From contig JAKIUD010000025.1 in assembly GCA_021647765.1 (NCBI GenBank), forward strand, positions 1 to 42,924: a stretch of DNA of 42,924 nt, read 5' to 3'. A program made the position numbers and the translations under genes. The stretch is from Desulfuromusa sp. Its GTDB lineage: Bacteria; Desulfobacterota; Desulfuromonadia; Desulfuromonadales; Geopsychrobacteraceae. The notes under the pieces are model-generated. The model saw nothing but the letters and a program-made list of their open reading frames with translations, was not told the DNA's origin and ran no database searches. Positions 34,859 through 42,924 of the stretch are shown one piece after another; within the stretch, counting starts at the first letter, position 1, and every line of letters begins with the position of its first letter.

Positions 34859-35728
34859 ATGCCAAGTCTGAAAGATATAAAAAAACGGATCGGCTCGGTA
34901 AAAAATACCCAGCAAATCACTAAGGCGATGAAGATGGTCGCTGCGGCCAAGCTGCGTCGAGCCCAAGAGGCTGCCGTTTCTGCTCGTCCATACGCAGAGA
35001 AGCTACAGGCGGTGATGTCAAACCTGGCGCAGCGTGAAGAAGCCGATGCTCATCCGCTGCTTAGTCAACGTGGTACCGGGCGCGCTTTAATCGTATTGAT
35101 GACGGCTGATCGTGGGCTTTGCGGTGGTTTCAATGCGAACGTTTCAAAAGAGGCTGAGCGCTTCATCCGGGTTAACGAGCAGGGTTTCGATGCTATCGAC
35201 CTGATGATTATTGGTCGGAAAGGTCGTGATTTTCTTAAAAATCGTGTCGGAGATAATATCACCAGGGTTCATGAGAATATTACAACTGAGGCAACCTATA
35301 AAACTGCACAACTGATTGCTCAGGACGTTGTTGCTGATTACAGCGAAGAGAAATATGACGCAGTTTATGTCCTCTACAACGCCTTCCAGAGTGCCATTGT
35401 TCATAATGTGACTCTGGAACAGGTGCTGCCGATTGAGCCGAAGGAGGCGGACGCAGATGCTGTAGACTCTGTCGACTATATCTATGAACCGGATAAAGGT
35501 GGCGTCCTTGCGGAGATCTTGCCGAAGATGGTTGAAGTACAGTTTTTCCGCGGTCTGCTGGAGTCAAAGGCCTCTGAGCACGGTGCCCGGATGTCTTCGA
35601 TGGATAGTGCCAGCCGGAATGCTGCAGAGATGATCGATAAGCTGACGTTACAGTATAACCGTGCGCGTCAGGCGGCTATTACCAAAGAATTGATGGAAAT
35701 TATCTCTGGTGCCGAATCGATTAAATAA
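34859..35728 (+). CDS. atpG: ATP synthase F1 subunit gamma
   Basis: The gamma subunit is the central rotor shaft. The 289-residue product begins PSLKDIKKRIGSVKNTQQIT and ends with the conserved YNRARQAAITKELMEIISGA. The middle has the DRGLCGGFNANV motif. It is in the usual order between atpA and atpD. Confidence 0.97.
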   Translation: MPSLKDIKKRIGSVKNTQQITKAMKMVAAAKLRRAQEAAVSARPYAEKLQAVMSNLAQREEADAHPLLSQRGTGRALIVLMTADRGLCGGFNANVSKEAERFIRVNEQGFDAIDLMIIGRKGRDFLKNRVGDNITRVHENITTEATYKTAQLIAQDVVADYSEEKYDAVYVLYNAFQSAIVHNVTLEQVLPIEPKEADADAVDSVDYIYEPDKGGVLAEILPKMVEVQFFRGLLESKASEHGARMSSMDSASRNAAEMIDKLTLQYNRARQAAITKELMEIISGAESIK

Positions 35729-35788
35729 CAACAAAATTGCAGATATACAAAAGCTCATCCCAATGGGATAAGAAGGAAAGGTTTGGTT

Positions 35789-37195
35789 ATGAACAAGGGT
35801 AAGGTCACACAGGTTATTGGTCCTGTCGTCGATGTGGAATTTGAACCGGGCAAGTTACCGGAAATTTTCCATGCTGTTAAGATCACCAATCCCTCTTTGG
35901 GGGATGATGAGCTGAACCTGGTTTGTGAGGTTGCACAGCATCTGGGTGAAAATACTGTTCGCACCATTGCTATGGATTCGACAGATGGTCTCGTTCGTGG
36001 TCAGGATGTAATAGATACTGGTGACCAGATCATGATGCCTGTTGGTGCTAAGACTCTTGGTCGAATCATGAACGTCATTGGTGAGCCGGTTGATGAAATG
36101 GGTCCTATTGGAGCTGACAAAGCTTGGAACATTCACCGACCGACACCTGAATTTGTTAATTTATCGACCAAAGTTGAAGCCTTTGAAACCGGGATCAAGG
36201 TTGTTGATTTACTAGCACCCTACTCTCGCGGCGGTAAAATTGGCCTGTTTGGTGGTGCCGGTGTTGGTAAGACCGTTCTGATCATGGAGCTGATAAATAA
36301 TATTGCTCAGCAGCACGGTGGTTTTTCTGTTTTTGCCGGGGTAGGTGAGCGGACACGTGAGGGTAATGACCTCTGGGAAGAGATGAAAGAGTCGGGTGTC
36401 CTCGATAAGACAGCTCTCGTCTATGGTCAGATGAATGAGCCCCCTGGAGCACGTGCTCGAGTTGCTTTGTCTGCCTTGACAGTCGCCGAGTACTTCCGTG
36501 ATGAAGAAGGCCAAGACGTTCTGTTATTTATTGATAATATTTTCCGCTTTACTCAGGCGGGTTCCGAGGTTTCTGCATTGCTCGGTCGGATTCCTTCAGC
36601 TGTTGGTTATCAGCCAACCCTCTCTACCGAAATGGGTGAGTTGCAGGAACGGATTGCCACCACAGATAAGGGATCCATTACTTCGGTACAGGCGATCTAC
36701 GTTCCAGCTGATGACTTGACTGATCCGGCTCCGGCAACCGCATTTGCCCACCTGGATGCGACAACCGTACTCTCGCGTCAGATCGCTGAACTTGGTATCT
36801 ATCCAGCAGTTGACCCTCTAGACTCGACCAGTCGGATTCTTGATCCGCAGGTTATTGGTGAAGAACACTACAAGGTTGCTCGTGACGTGCAGTTTGTTCT
36901 CCAGCGTTATAAGGACTTGCAGGATATCATTGCCATTCTTGGTATGGATGAACTCTCCGAAGAAGATAAGCTGGTTGTTGCTCGTGCCCGGAAAATCCAG
37001 CGTTTCCTCTCTCAGCCATTCCATGTTGCTGAAGTTTTTACCGGAGCACCGGGCAAATATGTTGAGTTGAAAGATACGATTAAGGGCTTTCAGGAAATTC
37101 TCGATGGCAAGCATGACAGTTTACCGGAGCAGGCTTTCTACCTTGTTGGTACTATTGAAGAAGCAATTGAAAAAGCCCAAAGTATGGCAGCTTAA
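35789..37195 (+). CDS. atpD: ATP synthase F1 subunit beta
   Basis: Beta carries the catalytic sites. The 468-residue product has Walker A GGAGVGKT (155-162), the catalytic Glu in GVGERTREGND, and Walker B DVLLFIDNIFRFTQAGSE. I choose the ATG at 35789 (MNKGKVTQVIGPVVDVEF) with AAGGAAAGG upstream over a TTG two codons earlier. Confidence 0.98.
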   Translation: MNKGKVTQVIGPVVDVEFEPGKLPEIFHAVKITNPSLGDDELNLVCEVAQHLGENTVRTIAMDSTDGLVRGQDVIDTGDQIMMPVGAKTLGRIMNVIGEPVDEMGPIGADKAWNIHRPTPEFVNLSTKVEAFETGIKVVDLLAPYSRGGKIGLFGGAGVGKTVLIMELINNIAQQHGGFSVFAGVGERTREGNDLWEEMKESGVLDKTALVYGQMNEPPGARARVALSALTVAEYFRDEEGQDVLLFIDNIFRFTQAGSEVSALLGRIPSAVGYQPTLSTEMGELQERIATTDKGSITSVQAIYVPADDLTDPAPATAFAHLDATTVLSRQIAELGIYPAVDPLDSTSRILDPQVIGEEHYKVARDVQFVLQRYKDLQDIIAILGMDELSEEDKLVVARARKIQRFLSQPFHVAEVFTGAPGKYVELKDTIKGFQEILDGKHDSLPEQAFYLVGTIEEAIEKAQSMAA

Positions 37196-37235
37196 ACGAC
37201 CACTTGGTCTAGCTTTAAGATAAAGGACAGTCGTG

Positions 37236-37643
37236 ATGGCTGAAACATTAAAACTGGAAATGGTCACCCCGTATAAGCGGGTTCTCGCAGAAGAAGTTGA
37301 TGAAGTTACTGCCCCTGGATTTGTTGGTGAGCTCGGTATTCTCCCCGGGCACACGCCATTATTGACAACTTTAAAGGTTGGTGAACTCTCTTATAAAAGA
37401 GGCAAAGAGACGTTTTATGTTGCTGTGAACTGGGGTTATCTTGATGTCGAACATGATACCGTCACGGTTCTGGTCGATACTGCAGAAAAGGCAGATGAAA
37501 TCGATTTAGCTCGAGCTAAGGCTGCATTGGGGCGGGCGGAAGATGCTCTCAAAATGCTACCGCATGACGATAAAAAATATATGATCATGGAAGCTGCTTT
37601 GCAGAGAGCTCTGGTTCGAATTCGGGTAGCAGGCGAACGTTAA
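37236..37643 (+). CDS. atpC: ATP synthase F1 subunit epsilon
   Basis: Epsilon couples rotation and can inhibit ATP hydrolysis. The 135-residue protein has the N-terminal beta domain (TAPGFVGELGILPGHTPLLT) and a C-terminal helical domain (IDLARAKAALGRAEDALKML). The ATG at 37236 is preferred over GTG at 37233, with AAAGGAC upstream. It is the last gene of the operon, followed by a strong terminator. Confidence 0.95.
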   Translation: MAETLKLEMVTPYKRVLAEEVDEVTAPGFVGELGILPGHTPLLTTLKVGELSYKRGKETFYVAVNWGYLDVEHDTVTVLVDTAEKADEIDLARAKAALGRAEDALKMLPHDDKKYMIMEAALQRALVRIRVAGER

Positions 37644-37674
37644 CGTATTGAAATTGAATACAACAGCAGTTATT

Positions 37675-37707
37675 AAAGGACACCTCGTTATAGGGGTGTC
37701 CTTTTTT
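37675..37707 (+). terminator. Rho-independent terminator of the atp operon
   Basis: AAAGGACACC pairs with GGTGTCCTTT across a ten-base loop, and the descending arm runs into six Ts. It lies 32 bp after the atpC stop codon and separates the atp operon from the sensor-kinase genes. Confidence 0.9.
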
Positions 37708-37833
37708 CATATCAACAAAAACAGGGATTACGTTATTTAAATAAGTTGACTTTCCGCTTATAGTAAGATTAATTAACAGATCAGGTGCGTTTGTACACAT
37801 ATATTATGTGCTGCTTTTGCGGTTAGGAGAGAT

Positions 37834-40143
37834 ATGGCAAACCAACGGACATCTTCAAAGTTTACCTGTCTTACTATTGCTCTGGGCTATTTCGTCGTTA
37901 GCGGTTTATGGACTCTCTTCTCCAATAAACTTTTTGCTGTGCTCTTAAATCAACCTTCTCTCGCAGAACAATGTGTTGGCCCTGGCCATTGGTTTTTTAT
38001 CGCTTTTTCAACCGGTATGCTCTATTGGCTCCTGACGTATTGGGAGGCTGCAATCGCGGTGTCTCACGAGTCCTTGCGCAAGGTTAACCGTGAACTCAGA
38101 AGTTTCAGCGAATGTACCAAAGAAATAACCAAGGCTAATAATGAGCTAGAGCTGATAGAGGGTATTTGTCGGATCTGTGTAGAGGTTGGTGGCCATAAAA
38201 TGGCTTGGGTGGCTTTTGCAGAGGATAATCCAGAGAAAGATTTACGCCCAGTGGCACATTGGGGGTCAGATGGTTGTTATTTAGAGACGTTGAATGCCAG
38301 CTGGGCCGACACGGAGCGTGGCCATGGTCCAGCGGGAACCAGTATTCGAACCGGAAAAATAATTGTATTTCATAATATCTTAACCAATCCTTTATTTCGT
38401 CCCTGGCGGGATGCGGCAGAGGAACGTGGCTATACGTCCTGTATTGCATTGCCTCTGGTTATTGATGGAAAAGCTTTTGGTAGTTTGGTGATCTTTGATG
38501 AAAAGCCCCACGCCTTTGACGTAGAGGAAGCAGAACTATTAGAGGAATTAGCGGGAGATCTGTCTTACGGGATTATAACCGTGCGTTTAAAAGCAGAACG
38601 CATGCGCGGGAAAGAAGAACGTTTGATGTTGGCAACCGTGATGGATCAGACCTCAGATGGGGTTATTGTCTTTGATTCAAGGGGGGTTATTCAGTATGTT
38701 AATCCCAGCTTTGTTAGTCTCTGTGGCGTTCCTGCAGATGAAAGCATCGGGGTCAGTATTCATGAATTTGAATGCTCCCAGCGTAACCAGGTTTTTTATC
38801 ATGCTATTCTTGAGGTTTTCGCAAATAAAGAAGCCAAGGCTGGCCATTTTCTCAATAAAAAGAGGGATGGCACCGAATATGATATTGATGCGCGGATTTC
38901 CCCTGTCTTTAGTGCTTCTGGTGAGGTGCTTCACTATGTTGCGACCATTCGCGATGTCAGTGAGGCTGCCGGGTTGCAACATCAGCTTCGGCAGGCTCAA
39001 AAAATGGAGGCGCTGGCAACGTTATCGGGGGGCATCGCCCATGATTTTAATAATATTCTTGCCATCATCATTACCAATGTGGAGATGACCCTTGAAGATA
39101 TCGCGCCAGACAGCCCATTGTATGGTTCCTTGGAGTTGGTTCTTAGAGCCGGTTTAAGGGGGAAAAGTCTGGTTAAACAGTTTATGACCATCAGTCGTCA
39201 GAGTGAACAACCAGAAAAGATAATTCAAATTGGGGAGATTATTGAAGAGTGCTATTCCTTGTTACGCTCAACTTTGCCGACCACGATTGAATTGCGTAAG
39301 AGTATTGATACAGAATCAGGACTTATTGCCGCAGATCCAACCCAAATCAATCAGGTTATTATGAATCTCTGTACCAATGCCGGTCATGCGATGAGTGAAA
39401 AAGGTGGCACTTTAGACATCAACCTGAGTGATGTCAGTTTAACGGCAGATGATATGGCTCGCTATCCTGGGTTGAAACCGGGGGAATATATTAAGTTGAT
39501 CGTGGCAGATACCGGGCATGGCATGTCTCGGGATGTTCTTGACCGGATATTTGATCCGTTTTACACAACCAAGGAACAGGGAAAAGGAACTGGACTGGGC
39601 CTTGCGATTGTCCATGGAATTATTAAAAATCACCGCGGCCATATTTCGGTCAATAGTGTTTTGAATGTTGGTACGACCTTCGTAATTCTACTCCCCCGGG
39701 TTGACGGATCACAAAAGGGGGTAGAAAAAACCGCAGTCTCTAAACAAATTGAGGGGAAGGGACATCTTCTGTTTGTTGATGATGAAGTCGATTACGTTGC
39801 CGGGATGAAAATAGGACTGGAGCGATTGGGCTATTTGGTCACAGCAGAAACGGATTGTCGCAAAACTCTGGAGCTGTTTCGTCAGAATCCGGACGCTTTT
39901 GATATGTTGATTACCGATCAAACGATGCCGCACATGACCGGGGTGATGTTGGCACAGGAAATCCTGAACATCCGCCCCGATCTGCCAATTATTCTCTGTT
40001 CTGGTTCTTCTCCGGAAAGTGATACGGCAGTGAGCCCAGCTAAAGCAAAAGCAGCTGGAATTAGTGAGGTATTGATGAAACCGGTAGAAAGAAGCGAAAT
40101 TAATCGTGTGATACAGCGATTAATGGCAACGGAATTGGATTAA
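37834..40143 (+). CDS. Membrane hybrid histidine kinase (GAF-PAS-HisKA-HATPase-REC)
   Basis: The 769-residue protein has two N-terminal transmembrane helices (about 12-32 and 50-70) with a very short outside loop. A GAF domain (about 95-255) and a PAS domain (about 265-385) follow. The HisKA domain carries His403 in SGGIAHDFNNILA. The HATPase has the N-box MNLCTNAGHAM and G-boxes ADTGHGM and GKGTGLGLAIVHG. A C-terminal receiver has Asp649/Asp650 and phosphoacceptor Asp695. The signal is unknown; GAF and PAS suggest a cytoplasmic or redox cue. GGTTAGGAG precedes the start. It lies 17 bp upstream of the sigma-54 response regulator, its likely partner. Confidence 0.93.
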   Translation: MANQRTSSKFTCLTIALGYFVVSGLWTLFSNKLFAVLLNQPSLAEQCVGPGHWFFIAFSTGMLYWLLTYWEAAIAVSHESLRKVNRELRSFSECTKEITKANNELELIEGICRICVEVGGHKMAWVAFAEDNPEKDLRPVAHWGSDGCYLETLNASWADTERGHGPAGTSIRTGKIIVFHNILTNPLFRPWRDAAEERGYTSCIALPLVIDGKAFGSLVIFDEKPHAFDVEEAELLEELAGDLSYGIITVRLKAERMRGKEERLMLATVMDQTSDGVIVFDSRGVIQYVNPSFVSLCGVPADESIGVSIHEFECSQRNQVFYHAILEVFANKEAKAGHFLNKKRDGTEYDIDARISPVFSASGEVLHYVATIRDVSEAAGLQHQLRQAQKMEALATLSGGIAHDFNNILAIIITNVEMTLEDIAPDSPLYGSLELVLRAGLRGKSLVKQFMTISRQSEQPEKIIQIGEIIEECYSLLRSTLPTTIELRKSIDTESGLIAADPTQINQVIMNLCTNAGHAMSEKGGTLDINLSDVSLTADDMARYPGLKPGEYIKLIVADTGHGMSRDVLDRIFDPFYTTKEQGKGTGLGLAIVHGIIKNHRGHISVNSVLNVGTTFVILLPRVDGSQKGVEKTAVSKQIEGKGHLLFVDDEVDYVAGMKIGLERLGYLVTAETDCRKTLELFRQNPDAFDMLITDQTMPHMTGVMLAQEILNIRPDLPIILCSGSSPESDTAVSPAKAKAAGISEVLMKPVERSEINRVIQRLMATELD

Positions 40144-40160
40144 TCCTCAGCGGGGAAAAG

Positions 40161-41564
40161 ATGGCAAAGATACTGATTGTAGATGATGAAGAGATGATGT
40201 GTGCCACCCTTTCAACATTGGTTGAGCGCAAAAAACACACGGCAACCAGTGCCATGACTTTAAAAGAAGGAATTGACCTTGCTGCTAAGGGCGATTTTGA
40301 TGTGGTCTTTCTCGATGTAAAAATGCCCGATGGCAATGGATTAGATGCTTTACCAACAATAGAAGCAAGTCCATCAAATCCGGAAGTCATCATTATGACA
40401 GGTTTTGGTGATCCTAATGGTGCAGAATTAGCTATAAAGTGCGGCGCCTGGGATTATATTGAAAAAGGGTTTTCCATTAAAGAGATAACACTTTCCCTTG
40501 ATAGAGCGTTGCAATACCGAAAGGAAAAACAGGAGGCAACCCTTAAACGTAAACCGGTTCAGCTGAAGAGGGAGAATATCATTGGCAGTAGTCCGGCATT
40601 AAATAGCTGCCTGGATCTGGTGGCACAAGCTGCCGAGAGTGATGCGAATATTTTTATTACGGGTGAGACGGGAACAGGAAAGGAATTATTTGCTCGGGCG
40701 ATCTATGAGAATAGTCTGCGCAGTCAAGAAGATTTTGTTGTGGTCGATTGTACCTCTTTGCCAGAAACGCTGGTCGAAAGCCTGTTATTCGGCCACGAAA
40801 GGGGATCTTTCACTGGTGCTGACCGAGCCCAGAATGGTTTAGTTCGGCAGGCCGACAAGGGGACTCTTTTCCTTGATGAGGTTGGTGAATTACCGATGAC
40901 GTTGCAGAAATCGTTTCTTCGGGTTCTTCAGGAACACCGATTTCGACCAGTCGGAGCGAATAAAGAGGTTGAAAGTGATTTTCGTTTGATTGCGGCAACC
41001 AACCGGGATCTGGATGCCATGGTGGAAAACGGTGAATTTCGCAGCGACCTGTTATTCCGACTCCGTACCTTCATCATCGAATTGCCCCCTCTACGGGAGC
41101 GGCGTGAAGATATCAAGGAATTAGCCAGGTATCATATTGATAAATTTTGTAATCAGTACGATTTGCCTTCAAAAGGCTTTTCTCCCGATTTTTTGGAAAC
41201 ACTGATTAGCTATCCGTGGCCTGGAAACGTACGAGAATTTGTTAATACCCTGGAGAGAAGCCTGACCACGGCACGGTTTGATCAAACTCTCTATCCTAAA
41301 CATCTTCCCAGTCATATCCGGGTACATGTCCGGCGAGCTGAAATGGAGGCAGGTACGAGTATCGTAACGGGTGAAACTGGCCAGAGTTTACCAAAGTTGC
41401 AGGAATATCGCGATACCATCTACGCTCAAGCGGAAAAAGATTATCTTCAGCAGCTAATGGAGAAGACTCGGAATAATATTTCGGAAGCCTGTCGCATCTC
41501 CGGACTCTCCCAATCCAGACTCTACGCATTACTGAAAAAAAATGCGGTTGCAAGAACAAATTAA
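40161..41564 (+). CDS. Sigma-54-dependent response regulator (REC-AAA+-HTH)
   Basis: The 467-residue protein is an NtrC-type enhancer-binding protein. The receiver has Asp52 as phosphoacceptor (VVFLDVKMPDGNG). The AAA+ domain has Walker A GETGTGKE (168-175), the sigma-54-contacting loop GSFTGA (215-220; Ser replaces the usual first Ala), Walker B GTLFLDEVGELP and arginine fingers in FRSDLLFRLRTF. A Fis-type HTH ends the protein (ISEACRISGLSQSRLYALLK). It follows the hybrid kinase in the same operon. A consensus sigma-54 promoter 51 bp downstream, before the third gene, is a plausible direct target. Confidence 0.94.
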   Translation: MAKILIVDDEEMMCATLSTLVERKKHTATSAMTLKEGIDLAAKGDFDVVFLDVKMPDGNGLDALPTIEASPSNPEVIIMTGFGDPNGAELAIKCGAWDYIEKGFSIKEITLSLDRALQYRKEKQEATLKRKPVQLKRENIIGSSPALNSCLDLVAQAAESDANIFITGETGTGKELFARAIYENSLRSQEDFVVVDCTSLPETLVESLLFGHERGSFTGADRAQNGLVRQADKGTLFLDEVGELPMTLQKSFLRVLQEHRFRPVGANKEVESDFRLIAATNRDLDAMVENGEFRSDLLFRLRTFIIELPPLRERREDIKELARYHIDKFCNQYDLPSKGFSPDFLETLISYPWPGNVREFVNTLERSLTTARFDQTLYPKHLPSHIRVHVRRAEMEAGTSIVTGETGQSLPKLQEYRDTIYAQAEKDYLQQLMEKTRNNISEACRISGLSQSRLYALLKKNAVARTN

Positions 41565-41614
41565 GCTTATATGGAGGGCACCTTTTGGGGATTTGTGAAA
41601 AAACCCGCTAAATT

Positions 41615-41630
41615 TGGCACGTACAATGCT
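41615..41630 (+). promoter_or_regulatory. Sigma-54 (-24/-12) promoter
   Basis: TGGCACGTACAATGCT matches TGGCAC-N5-TTGCW except for A at the first position of the -12 element. The invariant GG and GC are exactly ten bases apart. It lies 64 bp upstream of the degenerate activator gene at 41694 and downstream of the sigma-54 activator gene. Transcription would start near 41641. Confidence 0.7.
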
Positions 41631-41693
41631 TTAAAATGTTCTGGGTGGAAAGATATTGTAGCTAAGGAATAATTACAGAAGGGCTGTCGGACT

Positions 41694-42641
41694 ATGACAT
41701 CTACGCAGAAGTTGAAACTGTCAGATTTGAAACCATTTCTGGATCACCTCACCGCTCTAGATTCTCCTGACCTGTTATTTAAGTTAATTAAGGAATTGAC
41801 GATAGCAGTTGATTTGCCTGAGGTTGACGAAAAAGAATTAATTTTAAGTTTTTCTGACCATACTTTAAAAATCAGCAGGAAGCAAAGTGTTGAAGAAACC
41901 CCTATTCATAATGCCCCCGGAAGTATTATTGCAGAGGATTCTAAGACAAAAGTCGCATTGGGTATCGTTGTCAGGATGGCAACAACGGATGATCCGGTTG
42001 TGATATGTGGTGAAAGTGGAACCGGTAAAGATCTCTTTGCGCGAACGATTCATCAACAGAGTCCACGCCGGACGGAACCCTTTGTCTCTCTTCACTGTGG
42101 AACGATTGGTGAAAAAGAGACTAAACAGCGGATTATAACTGCTCTGGTCGAGGTTGGTACCGGGACATTGTTTTTGGATAACATTCAAAATCTGGATATG
42201 GACTCACAGAAAATATTACGAAAAATTATCCATAATCCTGTAGAACAGAAATATTTTAGATTGATCACTGCAACAAATGTGGACTTGGACGAACAGGTGC
42301 GAAAAGGGGGGTTTTCTGCGGAACTTTTGGCTATTTTAAGCGGTTGTTATATCGAGTTGTTGCCATTGGAAGAGCGAAAAGAAGATATTGGAGCTTTGCT
42401 GACTTATTATATTGACCAACTCTGCCGCAGTCGTGGTATGGAGGTCAAATGCCTTTCGCCTGAATTGCTACGGATTCTAGAAGCCTACCACTGGCCGGGT
42501 AATGTTCGTGAGCTAGTCAATACGGTGAAACAGTTGCTGATTACGGCGCAAGAAAAAAAGACCCTGTTTGCCAAAGATCTTCCTGCACATATTCGTATTA
42601 AGGCAATAGAATCTTTAGCTGCAGATAAAAAAGGATTATGA
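41694..42641 (+). CDS. Degenerate sigma-54-activator-like AAA+ protein
   Basis: The 315-residue protein aligns with the AAA+ part of its upstream neighbour: Walker A GESGTGKD (106-113), ITATNVDLDEQ, YHWPGNVRELVNTVKQLLI and LFAKDLPAHIRI against the neighbour's LYPKHLPSHIRV. It lacks a receiver and a C-terminal HTH. The segment that should hold GAFTGA is shortened to HCGTIGEKETKQRI. Walker B reads LFLDN (Asp162-Asn163, normally Asp-Glu). The two arginine-finger positions are Ser208 and Ile214. It cannot act as a normal activator. Residues 1-80 match nothing I know. It may bind nucleotide and modulate the true activator, or be decaying. The reading frame is intact. The ribosome site (AGAAGGG) is distant. 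Confidence 0.8.
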   Translation: MTSTQKLKLSDLKPFLDHLTALDSPDLLFKLIKELTIAVDLPEVDEKELILSFSDHTLKISRKQSVEETPIHNAPGSIIAEDSKTKVALGIVVRMATTDDPVVICGESGTGKDLFARTIHQQSPRRTEPFVSLHCGTIGEKETKQRIITALVEVGTGTLFLDNIQNLDMDSQKILRKIIHNPVEQKYFRLITATNVDLDEQVRKGGFSAELLAILSGCYIELLPLEERKEDIGALLTYYIDQLCRSRGMEVKCLSPELLRILEAYHWPGNVRELVNTVKQLLITAQEKKTLFAKDLPAHIRIKAIESLAADKKGL

Positions 42642-42758
42642 CTTTCATTTTGTGTTGCAGAAAATACCGACGGCTTAATTTGCCAGGAAGAAACCAGTAC
42701 CTTGTTACTATCCGCAACGTCTGACCGACCTGAATGGCGCAAGTATAGGAAATGTCCA

Positions 42759-42796
42759 GCAAAAACGGGACGGTTCTCGCATGTGGGCTGTCCCAG
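42759..42796. repeat. Partial REP-like element, copy C
   Basis: GCAAAAACGGGAC followed by GTGGGCTGTCCCAGG resembles the first hairpin half of copy B (9627-9665), with several substitutions in the loop-side arm. A second half is not clear; GGGGACAATTTGCATTGCC near 42886 is a weak candidate. The rest of 42642-42924 shows no gene. Confidence 0.45.
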
Positions 42797-42924
42797 GTGT
42801 TGATTGCCACATTGTTTTGACAAGCATTCCGTGATTATTTGGTACAGTTCGCAATATTTTCATATTTAATGGTCTTTTGATGATCGGGGACAATTTGCAT
42901 TGCCCCCGAAGTTCTTCAGAAAGG

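Overview
The window looks like the replication-origin neighbourhood of a chromosome from a Desulfuromonadia-type bacterium (Geobacter / Desulfuromonas / Pelobacter group). This rests on gene order, not on a database search. The order is dnaA-dnaN-recF-gyrB-gyrA leading left and rpmH-rnpA-yidD-yidC-mnmE-mnmG-rsmG-parA-parB-bactofilin-atpF'FHAGDC leading right. The ATP synthase operon is split (no a or c subunit here), and a hybrid kinase and sigma-54 regulators follow.

Layout. (1) 1-7.6 kb, minus strand: an edge-truncated unknown gene, then a four-gene envelope operon coding for a DUF1302 barrel-like protein, a DUF1329 protein, a YCF48/Asp-box protein and an RND/MMPL transporter. A strong terminator and a REP-like element split it in the middle. 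(2) 7.6-10.2 kb: hemL on the plus strand between repeat-rich spacers. The spacers hold a MITE-like element, REP-like hairpins, a near-perfect sigma-70 promoter and a small frame-broken gene. (3) 10.2-22.8 kb, minus strand: nth, a degenerate EEP-fold protein, a periplasmic cyclophilin, gpsA, a TPR membrane protein, gyrA, gyrB, recF, dnaN and dnaA. (4) About 22.8-23.05 kb: the divergence point with DnaA boxes, the likely oriC. (5) 23.05-37.7 kb, plus strand: ribosomal, insertion and tRNA-modification genes, a parS site, parAB, a bactofilin, and the F1 and stalk genes of ATP synthase ending in a clear terminator. (6) 37.8-42.6 kb, plus strand: a membrane hybrid histidine kinase, a sigma-54-dependent response regulator, and a third gene coding for a degenerate sigma-54-activator-like ATPase. 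A consensus -24/-12 promoter lies upstream of that third gene.

Most genes on both sides of the origin point away from it, so they are co-directional with replication. The most unusual feature is a deep, sharply bounded AT-rich valley over recF, dnaN and dnaA. Single 60-base lines there contain as few as 4-5 G/C, while gyrA and the atp genes are near 48%. Other points of interest are the pseudo-ATPase behind a sigma-54 promoter, an EEP protein that has lost catalytic residues, paired perfect DnaA boxes upstream of nth, and a dispersed two-hairpin repeat family.
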